Assembly: GCA_041940025.1 (NCBI GenBank)
Contig: JBGTSY010000002.1
Span: 186,001 to 250,000, forward strand
Source: UBA5859 sp041940025
GTDB taxonomy: Bacteria; Pseudomonadota; Gammaproteobacteria; UBA5859
DNA length: 64,000 bases
Reading direction: 5' to 3'
In this document: positions 1 to 8,753 of the stretch, piece by piece
Position numbering within the stretch: the first letter of the stretch is position 1
Layout: each line of letters begins with the position of its first letter
Program-made: the position numbers and the translations under genes
The notes under the pieces: model-generated
What the model saw: only the letters and a program-made list of their open reading frames with translations
Database searches by the model: none
What the model was told of the DNA's origin: nothing

Positions 1-95
1 CGCAGCTGGCGATGATAACCGATGGTGATCTAGCATGTGTTATTTTTCTTAAGACAGGAGCCGCCTAAACAGTGTCAGCGCAAATTTAGGATCTG

Positions 96-1382
96 CTATT
101 CTTGTGCTTCTGCATCTTGTATTAAGGTAACTATTAACCCCCCCTCGGGTCGATTCTCGTACTTGATTCGAAAATCAAAATCGTCTACCAATCTTTTCAC
201 GATAGAGAGCCCAATGCCTTCACCGGCCTTGTTATGACCACGGCCGCGTACATGGCGTTCGAAAATATGAGGCAATAATTCCGGCTCGATGCCCGGGCCA
301 TTATCGTAGATTTGCACACGATTGCTCGAGACCCTTATTTCAATATTACCTACCTCAGAGTAACTAATGGCATTACGTATTAAATTACTCAGGATGATGC
401 GCACCACCTGGTGTGGTGCTTCAATCTGCCAGTCAGAAATCACCACAAGTTCGATCTCTTGAGACTTGCCGACAACAAGCGGTTGCAATTTTTCAATTTC
501 TTCAGAAACCAATTGCACCATACTTTGCTGTGGTTGATCATTGATAATACTGCTTTCCCGCGCCAGGAGTAGAAACACATGAATCAACTCTGCCAAGTCA
601 CGACTGGCCTTTTTCATCATTTTTAAGCGGCTTTTCGCTTTGTCTGACAAGGATGGATCGGTCAATAACATTTGAATGGCACCATCCAGAATAGTGACTG
701 GGGTGCGCAGTTCGTGGCTGGCATCGGCTGTGAATTGACGTTCTCTTTTTATCAGTTGATCGATTCTTTGGGAATATTCCTGTAGTGCCACCGCCAGATC
801 TGCTACCTCACCCTTTAGTTTTGGGATCTCCCGATTAAACATCTCCTGTGCGTTTTCCGCGTCCATTCCCTGAACTTGTTTGGCTAGGTGCAGCACTGGC
901 GAAATGGCGCCCCAGGTCAGGCGATAACTTATCCAAGTGCCAATGTAGAGTAATATTAGGATGACACTCAGCGGCAAGACTCCAAATAGGAATACTAACT
1001 TATCTACATTTGCCTCCAGATACACCAGATATAAGCTTTGATTATCGAAATGTTGTACGTACACAGGCACTGCCGGATAAGTGTCAGAATAGAAAACATC
1101 GATACTCAGTCCCGTCGGCAGCTGTCGTAGAGAAATGGGTAAAGGCGTCTTACCCCCATTGCTAGTGAGGTAACCGATGAGGTTTCTTGTACGTGGTAGT
1201 GGGAAACTGGGATCCTTTCGATATTCTTCAATGAAACTGTGTGCCTCCAGCTCTAACGCTTCTTCCACTAAAACCTGTTCGGTTATCCAGCGAACCAAGA
1301 GAATGGTGAGCACTAACAACAGGGAGATAAACACCAGTTGCAATGCTAAGGGATTTGAGCGCAGGCGGCTAAAGGGATTCAA
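96..1382 (-). CDS. Two-component sensor histidine kinase
   Basis: Inner-membrane kinase that should phosphorylate the response regulator encoded just upstream. Membrane segments lie at about residues 13-31 and 129-152 and enclose a roughly 95-residue periplasmic sensor region that I do not recognise. A linker or HAMP-like stretch follows, then the HisKA box with the phospho-accepting His near residue 223 (ASHELRTP). The ATPase domain shows the N box (LSNLIRNAISYS), G1 (DNGPGIEP) and G2 (GEGIGLSIVKRL). At 428 residues it has the normal length for a QseC/PhoQ-like kinase. Its start lies 5 bases after the response-regulator stop, so the two are co-transcribed. The signal sensed is unknown. Confidence 0.93.
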   Translation of the reverse strand: MNPFSRLRSNPLALQLVFISLLLVLTILLVRWITEQVLVEEALELEAHSFIEEYRKDPSFPLPRTRNLIGYLTSNGGKTPLPISLRQLPTGLSIDVFYSDTYPAVPVYVQHFDNQSLYLVYLEANVDKLVFLFGVLPLSVILILLYIGTWISYRLTWGAISPVLHLAKQVQGMDAENAQEMFNREIPKLKGEVADLAVALQEYSQRIDQLIKRERQFTADASHELRTPVTILDGAIQMLLTDPSLSDKAKSRLKMMKKASRDLAELIHVFLLLARESSIINDQPQQSMVQLVSEEIEKLQPLVVGKSQEIELVVISDWQIEAPHQVVRIILSNLIRNAISYSEVGNIEIRVSSNRVQIYDNGPGIEPELLPHIFERHVRGRGHNKAGEGIGLSIVKRLVDDFDFRIKYENRPEGGLIVTLIQDAEAQE

Positions 1383-1387
1383 ATTTA

Positions 1388-2089
1388 CTATGTGGGTTGG
1401 TCATGCAAGCGATAGCCAATGCCATGAATGGTATGTAGCAATTTTTTCTCAAAAGGTTTATCGATGGCTTGACGGATAGCGGACATATGGGTGCGTAACG
1501 CATCACTGTCGGTGGGTTCATCGCCCCACACCGCCGCTTCGATTTCCTGCCTGGATACCACGCGATGGCTCTGTTGCATGAGTAGGTTTAAAATTTTTAG
1601 CCGTACGGGGTTCAGCGTAATCTGTGTGTTTTCTCGAGTGACCTGAAAGGTTTCAGTGTTTAGGATTAAATCCCCGACCTTAATTTCTGTATCCATGCCA
1701 TGACGTGTTCGACGCCATAGTGCGGTCAATCGTGCTTCCACCTCCGGTAAGTCGAAAGGTTTCACTAAATAATCATCCGCGCCTATATCGAATCCGGTGA
1801 GTTTATCCTCGAGGGTGTCCCGAGCGGTTAACATTAAGATGGTGACTGATGAGTGTGCCTCTTGACGTAGTTTGCGACAAACTTCAATCCCGTCCATGCC
1901 AGGCAATGCCCAATCCAGGATGATTGCGTCATACTCATTTTCTGTGGCCAGCTGGTATGCGGCATGGCCATCTGCGGCGTGATCCGGAATGTGTCCCAGA
2001 TCTGCGAGATAATCTAATAGCAATGTTGCGATGTCTAAATTATCTTCAACCACCAAGACACGGCATTTAAGATCGGTGATTTTATTCAT
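1388..2089 (-). CDS. OmpR/PhoB-family response regulator
   Basis: DNA-binding partner of the adjacent kinase. The receiver domain has the acidic pocket (VVEDN), the phospho-accepting Asp in ILDWALPGMDG and the conserved Lys in LVKPFD. The C-terminal winged helix carries the usual RTHMSAIRQAI and HTIHGIGYRL blocks. The frame stays open to an ATG at 2125, adding 12 residues. I chose the ATG at 2089 because it starts a few residues before the receiver core, as in most relatives, but neither start has a clear ribosome binding site. The gene lies just beyond a strong terminator, so it needs its own promoter or readthrough. Its targets are not evident; the adjacent DUF4397 lipoprotein is a possibility only by position. 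Confidence 0.92.
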   Translation of the reverse strand: MNKITDLKCRVLVVEDNLDIATLLLDYLADLGHIPDHAADGHAAYQLATENEYDAIILDWALPGMDGIEVCRKLRQEAHSSVTILMLTARDTLEDKLTGFDIGADDYLVKPFDLPEVEARLTALWRRTRHGMDTEIKVGDLILNTETFQVTRENTQITLNPVRLKILNLLMQQSHRVVSRQEIEAAVWGDEPTDSDALRTHMSAIRQAIDKPFEKKLLHTIHGIGYRLHDQPT

Positions 2090-2153
2090 AGGAGTCAGAC
2101 CACAGGGTAAGGTGATACTGACCATTTTATCTTAGGTTGGAAAATTTAGGTAT

Positions 2154-2179
2154 AAAAAACCCCGAGCCGGAGCTCGGGG
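2154..2179 (-). terminator. Rho-independent terminator of the DUF4397 gene
   Basis: On the minus strand a perfect 8-bp GC-rich stem (CCCCGAGC / GCTCGGGG) with a four-base loop is followed directly by six T. It lies 20 bases past the stop of the DUF4397 lipoprotein and separates it from the two-component operon. Confidence 0.9.
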
Positions 2180-2199
2180 TCAGTCAAGGGGGGGGTGAA

Positions 2200-3504
2200 T
2201 TAATTCAGATCTGCAAGTAGTAAGGCACCAAAGTCGCTTGAGCCCGGAGCGGGATCCAGCGCAAATGCAGTGCGGATTTGACCATCCGTTAAGACAACCG
2301 CACCGGAATCGATTGCCACAGTCTTGGTGTCGGCGACCGCGATGAGTACGCGATAGGTACCTGCCGGTACTTCCAAGTACCCACTATCTTGTTTGAAATC
2401 AAAGTCTTCGATAGCTGGATCGATACTGGAAATGTCATCTGTACCGGCGGTGATATAAATATCCACTAATCCAGCGCTGGGTGCAGCGTGAACTAGCCTC
2501 AATTTAATGTTGCCGACCTCCGGTTGGCTGTTATCGTCAACCAGCACCAAAGGTTCGATGCTTGCTAAGAAATTCACTGCGGCAACGGTGTAGTCAGTAC
2601 CGGCATCGATACCAAGGTCGGCGTCAATGACAGTGGCATTGGAGGCAGCAGCGTTGACTTTGAGATTGGTCTCACCCGAAAGAATGGTCAAATATTCCGA
2701 ACCGATTCCAAATGGCACATCGCTCAAAGCCACTTCGTCGTTGACCAGCACATTCACTTCCGGCGCATCGGCGGAGGCGTGTACGGCTCGTACCCGGGCT
2801 CGAGCATCATTCAGTGCGATGACAGGTGTTTTCTTACTTTCTTGCATCAACACTAAGCCGATGGGAGAAAGTCCCGTAGACACCTCAGTGGCCACTGCAA
2901 TGATCTCACTACCCGCAGGGATATTCAGCGGTCCGGAATCATAGACTACATTGGAGTCGCCGGCTAAGGTGGCACGAACTCGATAGTCACCTGCCGCCAC
3001 TTCCAACTCATCAGAGACTGCTTTGAACGGCACTGCAGAGAGCGTAGGGGTAGCGCCAACAAGATTGTCTTCTGCACCGGTGATGTAGATATCTACTTCG
3101 GGTATGCTGGGTGCCGCATGAACCACTTGCAACTGAATAAAGCCTTCGGCAGGAGAATCAGCCTCGTTGGCGATGACCAGCGGTTCAATGCTCGCCACGT
3201 TATTCAATGCTACGATGGTGTATTCCACGCCTTTTTGAAGATCCACATCGGCGCTAATGACTGCAGTGTCAGTGCCAGCGGGTCGGACTTCAATCGGTGT
3301 GTTACCTTTCAATGCGGGAAGGAATCCAGTTCCTTCTCGGTAGTTGAGATCTTTCGCTACTTTGATACCACGGGCAGTGATGTCCACTGCAGGGGCGTCA
3401 GGAGAGGCATGTAAGAATCTGACTTTGACGATCGATTCTTCGTTACATCCTGCAAGTGAAATACCGAGCACGGATGCCATTGCTAATGAGAGGGGACGTT
3501 TCAT
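2200..3504 (-). CDS. DUF4397 repeat lipoprotein
   Basis: Predicted lipoprotein of 434 residues. The N-terminus is a lipoprotein signal with lipobox SLAGC, lipidated Cys at about residue 20. The rest is built from four related segments of about 95-110 residues, each opening with a block such as VRFLHASPDAPAVDI, VVHAAPSIPEVDI, VRAVHASADAPEVNV or LVHAAPSAGLVDI, which is the DUF4397 signature. Segments alternate in type (1 with 3, 2 with 4), suggesting duplication of a two-domain ancestor. DUF4397 proteins are exported, often in repeats, and have no firmly known function; a cell-surface or adhesive role is a guess. It is monocistronic with its own terminator. Confidence 0.88.
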   Translation of the reverse strand: MKRPLSLAMASVLGISLAGCNEESIVKVRFLHASPDAPAVDITARGIKVAKDLNYREGTGFLPALKGNTPIEVRPAGTDTAVISADVDLQKGVEYTIVALNNVASIEPLVIANEADSPAEGFIQLQVVHAAPSIPEVDIYITGAEDNLVGATPTLSAVPFKAVSDELEVAAGDYRVRATLAGDSNVVYDSGPLNIPAGSEIIAVATEVSTGLSPIGLVLMQESKKTPVIALNDARARVRAVHASADAPEVNVLVNDEVALSDVPFGIGSEYLTILSGETNLKVNAAASNATVIDADLGIDAGTDYTVAAVNFLASIEPLVLVDDNSQPEVGNIKLRLVHAAPSAGLVDIYITAGTDDISSIDPAIEDFDFKQDSGYLEVPAGTYRVLIAVADTKTVAIDSGAVVLTDGQIRTAFALDPAPGSSDFGALLLADLN

Positions 3505-3687
3505 ATCTAGCTCCTATAAAATGAAATGATTTGATTAAGCGAGAGCCACTATAGGACACAGAAGGTGAAATCTTGCTCAAGAAAAACTCAAAAAAATGTT
3601 AATCTTTAAAATCATTTCGCTTAGAAATTGACATTTTTTTCACGCCTGTGCTTCTAAGCTGTGCTAAAGGATTAACTATAGGTACCA

Positions 3688-4251
3688 GTGATGACGAATA
3701 GAACTAACCAATTGATGCTGAGCAGCCTGCTAAGCAAATCGACAATTTCCGCACTCATATTTGCATGCCTAATTTCATTTGTTGACGCAGTAAAAGCTGA
3801 GGAAACGAAGGTATTGGAAAATTGGCAACAGGTGGGCACAGGCACACTTAAATATTTGGGGTTCCGCTTATATACCGCGAGTTATTACCAGAACGAGGCG
3901 GATGTGGCGTCCAGCGGCGAGGCGCTGCGTATTCAGTATCATCGCCGGATTAAAAGCGACCAACTGCTCTTTGCTACAGAAAAAATCTGGCAGCGAATGG
4001 GCGAGCTCTCTGATGAGCAGATCGAGTTGTATGTGGACAGACTCAGATCTATCTGGCCATCTGTAACCGCAGCGGATGAATTGATATTTAAAGTGGATAA
4101 CACTGGTGCAGGTGAGTTTTATTTCAACGGCCAGCTGATTGGTAAGGTGACAGATAGCGCCTTAAGTGATGCCTTTCTAGGGATTTGGTTATCACCTGAG
4201 AGTCCCAATAAACAACTGAGAAATCAACTTCTCGGTTTAACAAATTCTTGA
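3688..4251 (+). CDS. Chalcone isomerase-like exported protein, first gene of lipid operon
   Basis: 187 residues with a hydrophobic N-terminal export segment (about residues 17-37, ending near VKAEE) followed by a small domain with the KYLGFRLYTASYY pattern of bacterial chalcone-isomerase-like proteins. These are not flavonoid enzymes; many probably bind fatty acids or lipids in the periplasm. It opens a run of seven same-strand genes ending with a cyclopropane fatty acid synthase and DUF2878, a recurrent gammaproteobacterial and vibrio-type set. The start is GTG at 3688 or the adjacent ATG at 3691, with only a weak ribosome binding site. A TTGACA hexamer at 3628-3633 could be a -35 box, but no good -10 follows it. 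Confidence 0.8.
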   Translation: MMTNRTNQLMLSSLLSKSTISALIFACLISFVDAVKAEETKVLENWQQVGTGTLKYLGFRLYTASYYQNEADVASSGEALRIQYHRRIKSDQLLFATEKIWQRMGELSDEQIELYVDRLRSIWPSVTAADELIFKVDNTGAGEFYFNGQLIGKVTDSALSDAFLGIWLSPESPNKQLRNQLLGLTNS

Positions 4252-4296
4252 TCTTTGATTGCGTATACTTGTTTCAAATTTAGGGAAACAATTATC

Positions 4297-4707
4297 ATGA
4301 ATATAGAAGAGTTTAAACAGACGTTCCAGCAGATTAATAAAACCAGTCTGCACCTTTTAGAGTCCATTTATGAACCAAATGTGGTTTTTCAGGATCCCTT
4401 GCATCGCATAGAAGGCTTAAATGCGTTGCGCGATTACTTTTCCCGAATGTATGAAAATGTCAGCCACATTGAATTTGATTTCATTACTCACATTCAGCAG
4501 AACGACATTCACATGCTCACATGGGAGATGCATTTTTCTCATCCGCGACTGAACAGCGGTAGACCGATTCTTGTACCGGGATGCAGCCACTTAAAGTTCG
4601 CTGATAAATGCCTTAACCATAGAGACTATTTTGATCTAGGTGCACTGCTGTACGAAAACATCAGCGGCCTGGGTACGCTGATTCGGTTTGTTAAAGGAAG
4701 GGCTTAA
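4297..4707 (+). CDS. NTF2-like (SnoaL-fold) protein
   Basis: 136-residue small alpha+beta protein of the nuclear transport factor 2-like type. The IYEPNVVFQDPLHRIEGLNAL stretch (about 25-45) and the later HRDYFDLGALLYE block are characteristic of the SnoaL-like member found in cyclopropane synthase operons. No catalytic residues can be assigned with certainty. I start at ATG 4297, preceded by AGGGAAA with suitable spacing; the longer frame from 4255 has no binding site. It lies two bases before the short-chain dehydrogenase gene, so translation is probably coupled. Its role is inferred only from the operon: binding or modifying a lipid intermediate. Confidence 0.82.
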   Translation: MNIEEFKQTFQQINKTSLHLLESIYEPNVVFQDPLHRIEGLNALRDYFSRMYENVSHIEFDFITHIQQNDIHMLTWEMHFSHPRLNSGRPILVPGCSHLKFADKCLNHRDYFDLGALLYENISGLGTLIRFVKGRA

Positions 4708-4709
4708 AG

Positions 4710-5477
4710 ATGGATAAAACATATTATGAGAATCGCGTTATCTGGATAACCGGCGCCTCTTATGGGATTGGTAAAGCTTTGGCTGAAGAGATGAGCCGAC
4801 GCGGCGCCCGTCTGGCTCTATCTGCACGAAGTGAAGACAAGTTGACTCAACTCGTCGATTCCCTTCCGAACGAAGCCATAGCCTATCCTCTTGACGTCAC
4901 GGATCGAACAGCGAATAAACAGGTTGTCGATCAAATTGTCACAGATTTTGGTCAGTTAGATACGGCTTTATTTAATGCGGGTACCAATCAATATGTTGAG
5001 GTCAATGAGTTCAATAGTGACCCTTTTGAACACATCATGAAAGTCAACTTTATGAGCATGGTATATGGCATTGAGGCGGCCTTGCCTCAACTGAAGATTT
5101 CTCGCCAACCTCATTTGGTCGGGGTGAGTAGCACGGCAGCCTACAATGGTCTGCCCAGAGCAGAGGCCTATGGCGCCAGTAAAGCCGCTATTCGTAATAT
5201 GCTTGAGGCTTTAGGATTGAGTTTAATGCCCTTACAGATTCCGGTATCAGTCGTCTGTCCGGGCTTTGTGAAAACACCCTTGACAGACGAAAATGATTTT
5301 CCTATGCCTTTTCTGGTTGAAGCGGAAGAAGCAGCACGCATCATCGCTGACGAACTGATGCGTTATAAAAAAGAAATACATTTTCCAAAATTGTTTTCGA
5401 CTACATTGAAAATAATTTCTTATTTACCTAAATCGTGGTCAGCACGATTATTAGCAAAGACTGTGAGGACGCAATGA
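4710..5477 (+). CDS. Short-chain dehydrogenase/reductase in the lipid operon
   Basis: 255-residue classical SDR. It has the Rossmann nucleotide motif TGASYGIG near residues 12-19, the NAG motif (LFNAGTNQY), the catalytic Ser in VGVSSTAAY and the Tyr-Lys pair in AYGASKAA, followed by the CPGFVKTPL substrate-loop start. It should be a cytoplasmic NAD(P)-dependent oxidoreductase. The substrate is not known; in this operon a fatty-acyl or aldehyde derivative is plausible. Its stop codon overlaps the start of the next gene in an ATGA arrangement at 5474-5477. A second unrelated SDR lies at 29417-30175. Confidence 0.9.
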   Translation: MDKTYYENRVIWITGASYGIGKALAEEMSRRGARLALSARSEDKLTQLVDSLPNEAIAYPLDVTDRTANKQVVDQIVTDFGQLDTALFNAGTNQYVEVNEFNSDPFEHIMKVNFMSMVYGIEAALPQLKISRQPHLVGVSSTAAYNGLPRAEAYGASKAAIRNMLEALGLSLMPLQIPVSVVCPGFVKTPLTDENDFPMPFLVEAEEAARIIADELMRYKKEIHFPKLFSTTLKIISYLPKSWSARLLAKTVRTQ

Positions 5478-6736
5478 AAATAGCCATTATTGGGGCAGGA
5501 ATATCGGGACTGGTGGCCGCACACAAGCTCAAAGCACAACACGAAGTGGTCTTGTATGAAGCCAATAATCATATCGGTGGGCATACTCATACACATGAAA
5601 TTCATGATGGTCAGCAGATCCATCGAATCGATACTGGATTCATTGTTTTTAATGATCGGACTTATCCGAATTTTCTATCTCTACTGAATGAACTGGGCGT
5701 GGCCTATCAAAAAACTCACATGGGCTTTAGTGTCAACCAACGAGACGCAAAATTCGCGTATGCGGGCACTTCCCTCAATGCGCTGTTTGCGCAGCGTAGC
5801 AATTTAGTGAATGTGTCCTTCTGGGGTATGTTAAGAGATATACTTCGTTTTAATCGCCAAGCGGTCAATGATATAAACGAATCGCAAACATTTGGTGATT
5901 ATCTATTGAGGGCGAACTATTCTCAGTACTTCATAGAACGGTACATTCTTCCTATGGGAGCGGCTATATGGTCTTCGGATCCGCAGCTCATCTTAGACAT
6001 GCCGATGAAGTTTTTTATTCGCTTTTTTGATAATCATGGGTTACTCACCGTAACCAACCAACCTCAGTGGTATGTGATTCGTAATGGTTCTAAGTCCTAC
6101 GTAGATTCGTTGATGCAGAGCTTTAACCATCGAGTCGTGACAGAGACACCTGTTCGTGCAGTATATCGAGACGCCAACAAAGTAGGCGTGTTGACAGAAA
6201 AGTTTGGCAAAGAGATATTTGATGAGGTGATATTTGCATGCCATAGTGATCAAGCATTGTCCCTATTGTCGAATCCCTCTAATGAAGAGCGGGAGATATT
6301 GAGCGCCATTCCCTATCAGCACAATACTGCTGTATTGCACTCAGACACTCGATTATTGCCCAATCAAAAACGAGCCTGGGCAGCCTGGAATTATCAGATC
6401 AATGAAAACCGGGGCGCGACACTGACCTATAACATGAATATTCTACAGGGATTAAATACATCGCAAACCTATTGCGTGACCTTAAATCAGACAGAACAGA
6501 TCGCGCCAGAGAAAGTAATTAAGGTCTTACAGTATGAACATCCTGTATTTAATGAGCAGAGCGTTGCCGCACAGGGGCGTTGGTCTGAAATATCTGGTAA
6601 GAATCATACTCATTATTGTGGTGCTTACTGGAGATGGGGATTCCATGAGGACGGTGTAGTGAGTGCGTTGAGAGTGGTAGAACAAATCGAGAATGGAGGC
6701 AGGCATGAACAGTTGCCTTTACGTCGGGTCAGTTAA
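5474..6736 (+). CDS. FAD-dependent amine-oxidase-like oxidoreductase
   Basis: About 420 residues. It begins with a dinucleotide-binding fold (MKIAIIGAGISGLVAAHKL) and the second FAD contact GGHTHTH, a pattern shared with amine oxidases, desaturases and the NAD(P)-binding proteins that accompany cyclopropane synthases. I start at ATG 5474, which overlaps the SDR stop; the longer frame from 5435 would add 13 residues without a ribosome binding site. In comparable operons this protein is thought to oxidise or desaturate the methylated fatty-acyl chain, for example during furan fatty acid formation in alphaproteobacteria. Extending that role to this gene is inference from family and context. The next gene starts inside its 3' end. 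Confidence 0.87.
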   Translation: MKIAIIGAGISGLVAAHKLKAQHEVVLYEANNHIGGHTHTHEIHDGQQIHRIDTGFIVFNDRTYPNFLSLLNELGVAYQKTHMGFSVNQRDAKFAYAGTSLNALFAQRSNLVNVSFWGMLRDILRFNRQAVNDINESQTFGDYLLRANYSQYFIERYILPMGAAIWSSDPQLILDMPMKFFIRFFDNHGLLTVTNQPQWYVIRNGSKSYVDSLMQSFNHRVVTETPVRAVYRDANKVGVLTEKFGKEIFDEVIFACHSDQALSLLSNPSNEEREILSAIPYQHNTAVLHSDTRLLPNQKRAWAAWNYQINENRGATLTYNMNILQGLNTSQTYCVTLNQTEQIAPEKVIKVLQYEHPVFNEQSVAAQGRWSEISGKNHTHYCGAYWRWGFHEDGVVSALRVVEQIENGGRHEQLPLRRVS

Positions 6737-7454
6737 CCATACTCGATTGCACCCTTTTGAGCACCATTTTAACTACTCTTTGTTTATGGCTTATTTGGAT
6801 TTAGCTGAATTGGATGAAGTGTTTCATTCAATCAAGGGATGGGCTTTGAATCGCGCTGCATTGGTGTCGTTTATGAGGAAAGAACATCTCGGAGACGAGA
6901 CGCAAAGTCTGGACCATTCAGTAAGGAAGTTAATTGAGCAATCAACAGGTAAACAGGCTACTGGTCCGATTCGCTTGCTGACTCATTTACGCTATTTTGG
7001 TCACTGTTTTAATCCCGTTAGTTTCTACTACTGTTTTGATGAGCGAGGTGACACCGCACACACAGTTGTAGCTGAAGTGAATAACATACCTTGGCATCAA
7101 CAACACTGTTATGTGATGCCGGTCAATGATCTTCACCCACAAGGCAGAGTCATGTTAGAAACAGAGAAAGCATTTCACGTGTCACCTTTTTTGCCTATGG
7201 ATTTAAGTTATCGCTTTTTACTCTCTGTCCCTGAAGAGAAATTATCGGTGAACATTGATGTGCAGAAAGTATCGCAATCAGTTTTTAATGCCAGTATGCA
7301 GCTTTCCCGTGTCCCGTTGACACAATTCAATGCTTGGAAAAGTATTGCCAGATTTCCCGCCATGACCATGCAAGTGGTTTTCGGAATCTATTGGCAGGCA
7401 CTCCGGTTAAAACTAAAGGGTGCCACCTATTACCCCCATACAATAAATAGTTAG
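6705..7454 (+). CDS. DUF1365 family protein
   Basis: 249 residues, opening with SCLYVGSVNHTRLHPFEHHF and containing RYFGHCFNPVSFYYCFD (about residues 95-112), both hallmarks of DUF1365. The family nearly always lies between an FAD oxidoreductase and a cyclopropane fatty acid synthase, as here; its biochemical role is unknown. I chose ATG 6705 because GGAGG sits five bases before it; an in-frame ATG at 6693 lies upstream of that binding site. The gene overlaps the end of the FAD oxidoreductase by 32 bases, a sign of coupled translation. Confidence 0.88.
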   Translation: MNSCLYVGSVNHTRLHPFEHHFNYSLFMAYLDLAELDEVFHSIKGWALNRAALVSFMRKEHLGDETQSLDHSVRKLIEQSTGKQATGPIRLLTHLRYFGHCFNPVSFYYCFDERGDTAHTVVAEVNNIPWHQQHCYVMPVNDLHPQGRVMLETEKAFHVSPFLPMDLSYRFLLSVPEEKLSVNIDVQKVSQSVFNASMQLSRVPLTQFNAWKSIARFPAMTMQVVFGIYWQALRLKLKGATYYPHTINS

Positions 7455-7466
7455 AAAGGATGACTT

Positions 7467-8745
7467 GTGAAAAATATTCTTGACGACACGCAACCTATTG
7501 ATCAGGACTTTTTTGTGCCCAAAGCGATGAAACGTATTGACGCATGGTGTGGTCGAATTCTATTCAACAAGCTGAGTCAGATCGAGCGTGGTTTTTTAGA
7601 AATCATTGATGTAGAGGGACAGCGTCAATTTGGTTCAGTGGACTCCGATGGGCCACATGTACGCATACAGGTGCAGGATACCAGTGTATACCGCGATATT
7701 ATTACTGGTACCGATATCGGGCTTGGCGAAGCCTATATGGCAGGAAAATGGATTGCGTCTGATCTGACTCAGTTGTTTCAATTGTTTCTTCAGAATCAAC
7801 GGGTATTAAGGGGATTGGAATCTGGCTTTGCTCGATTTGGGCAACTCGTGAGCCGGAAGTTCCATGCGATGCGGCCGAATACGGTTGCCGGCAGTAAAAA
7901 GAATATTGCCGCTCACTACGATTTAGGCAATGAATTTTATCGATTGTTTTTGGATGAAACCATGATGTATTCCTCTGCTTTTTTTGCCTCTCCAGAGCAG
8001 AGTCTTGTTGAGGCATCCACCAATAAATTAGACTTGATTTGCAATAAGCTTAATTTAAACGAACAGGATGCCGTATTGGAGATTGGTACCGGATGGGGCG
8101 GGTTCGCCATTCATGCTGCGAAAACCTATGGATGTCAGGTGGTGACCACTACCATCTCTCAGGCGCAATACGATTGGGCCGTACAGCGTGTGAAAGAGGA
8201 GGCGCTGGAGGACAAAATCACAGTCTTACTACAAGANNNNNNNNNNGCTTGAAGGTCAATTTGACAAAATCGTCTCCATTGAAATGGTTGAGGCAGTAGG
8301 GCATCAATATTTAGGTCTCTTTTTTGACACCTGCCATCGGTTGCTGAAAGAAGAGGGTGCATTTCTGTTGCAGAGTATTACTATCAATGAGCAACGATAT
8401 GAGCAGGCGAAAAATCGAGTAGACTTTATCCAAAGGTATATTTTTCCTGGCGGTGCGTTGCCCTCGGTGACGGCAATTATGCAAGCCACTACGGTGGAAA
8501 CAGATTTCCGGGTACAGCATATTGAAGATCTTGGTCGTCACTATGCGCGCACTTTGAATCGTTGGCGCTATCGCTTTCTCCATAATTTAAGCGAAGTGCG
8601 TCAGCAGGGATATCCAGAGTCCTTTATTCGCATGTGGCAGTTTTATTTATGTTATTGTGAAGCCGCATTTCTTGAGCGCTCCACGGGTTGTTTTCAGATA
8701 GTCTTTCACAAGCCGATGACCCGTGAGGAGGTGATGGTAAACTGA
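7467..8745 (+). CDS. Cyclopropane-fatty-acyl-phospholipid synthase family protein (gene spans an assembly gap)
   Basis: SAM-dependent enzyme that adds a methyl or methylene group to double bonds of phospholipid acyl chains at the inner face of the membrane. The N-terminal lid is followed by AAHYDLGNEFYRLFLD, the SAM-binding loop VLEIGTGWGGFA, and after the gap SIEMVEAVGHQY and FIQRYIFPGGALPS. The reading frame is interrupted by ten N at 8237-8246: upstream codons read in one frame, downstream codons in another. The missing piece should encode about three residues of the conserved DYRxL block; nine unknown bases instead of ten would rejoin the frames. So this is an intact gene with a mis-sized gap, not two genes and probably not a pseudogene. 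The start has AAAGGATG upstream. Confidence 0.9.
8237..8246. other. Assembly gap (ten N)
   Basis: Ten undetermined bases inside the cyclopropane fatty acid synthase gene. The reading frames on either side differ by one, so the true gap length is likely 9 (or 9 plus a multiple of 3) rather than 10. Confidence 0.98.
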
Positions 8746-8753
8746 GGCTGTCG

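Noticed and set aside
3628..3656. TTGACA as a sigma-70 promoter of the lipid operon
   Set aside because: No acceptable -10 hexamer lies 16-18 bases downstream, so I did not call a promoter.
8284..8745. Second half of the cyclopropane synthase as its own gene
   Set aside because: It is the continuation of the synthase after the ten-N gap; its ATG is an internal Met in SIEMVEAVG.
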